Shown in pieces: positions 63,940 through 64,000 of a stretch of DNA of 64,000 nucleotides. Source of the stretch: Clostridia bacterium (GTDB taxonomy: Bacteria > Bacillota > Clostridia > UBA1212); assembly GCA_017444825.1 (NCBI GenBank), contig JAFSVU010000054.1, positions 1-64,000 on the forward strand. Reading direction: 5' to 3'. Within the stretch, counting starts at the first letter, position 1; the number at the start of each line of letters is the position of its first letter. The notes beneath the pieces were generated by a model, which was not told the DNA's origin, did not search any database, and worked only from the letters and a program-made list of their open reading frames with translations. The translations under genes were made by a program, and so were the position numbers.

Positions 63940-64000
63940 ATGAGATCAAATCCGCTGAAAAAACTTAAATACATGGTCCCCGAGGCTGTCATTTCTCTGA
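63940..64000 (+). CDS. Start of an unidentified gene, cut by window end
   Basis: ATG at 63940 opens a frame (MRSNPLKKLKYMVPEAVISL) that runs off the window. It is preceded by a GGGA-like weak ribosome site. Too short to identify. Confidence 0.4.
   Translation, partial: MRSNPLKKLKYMVPEAVISL

Overview
The window reads as chromosomal DNA of a Gram-positive, spore-lineage anaerobe (Bacillota, class Clostridia, probably an uncultured group). The signs are: numerous lipobox lipoproteins and no outer-membrane genes; gene orders gdpP-rplI-dnaB, tilS-hpt-ftsH, rpsF-ssb-rpsR and ylbF-like-mutS; a spore photoproduct lyase homologue; IspE of the MEP pathway; and near-consensus TTGACA/TATAAT promoters with AGGAGG-type ribosome sites. 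Base composition looks close to even, with AT-rich promoter regions. No rRNA, CRISPR array, intact IS element or prophage was seen; the only RNA gene is one tRNA-Val(GAC).

Layout. 1-1.2 kb: two tandem leftovers of Rpn-type nuclease C-terminal tails, then luxS. 1.4-3.9 kb: a CBM9-like surface protein and a lipoprotein. 3.9-10.5 kb: a complete oligopeptide ABC transporter operon (two permeases, two ATPases, binding protein); the binding protein is circularly permuted. 10.5-12.5 kb (minus strand): pyruvate kinase and an XRE regulator. 12.5-21.7 kb: an operator-rich AT-rich region, a large secreted GH71/99-like protein with the same unusual Cys-Gly C-terminal anchor as the CBM9 protein, a repeat array, a GH1 beta-glucosidase, an AAA/DUF4143 ATPase behind paired 17-bp repeats, tRNA-Val, an orphan sugar-binding lipoprotein and a GQSN-type esterase lipoprotein. 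21.7-26.6 kb: aconitase-family hydratase, two cyclophilins (one exported, one cytosolic), and rpsF-ssb-rpsR. 26.7-29.9 kb (minus): a duplicated two-gene module of a papain-like peptidase and a membrane-anchored protein, with one peptidase copy decayed. 30-41 kb: a beta-propeller HD-GYP sensor, a GH106-like glycosidase, a modular lipoprotein with leucine-rich and SGNH-like parts, a second HD-GYP protein, and an ABC-2 exporter.

41-64 kb is mostly core: gdpP, rplI, dnaB, tilS, hpt, ftsH, recD2, a nucleoside-phosphorylase/SPL/SDR trio, a MinD-type ATPase, prmA and ispE on the minus strand, an EF-G paralogue, class II aldolase, a YlbF-family protein and mutS.

Themes. Peptide import and plant- or host-glycan use dominate the accessory half, with surface CBM and esterase proteins and cytosolic glycosidases; two HD-GYP proteins suggest c-di-GMP signalling, while GdpP degrades c-di-AMP. 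The most unusual items are the circularly permuted oligopeptide-binding protein, the shared Cys-Gly C-terminal anchor, the duplicated peptidase/membrane-protein module, and the helically phased TTTGTGAA operator array.
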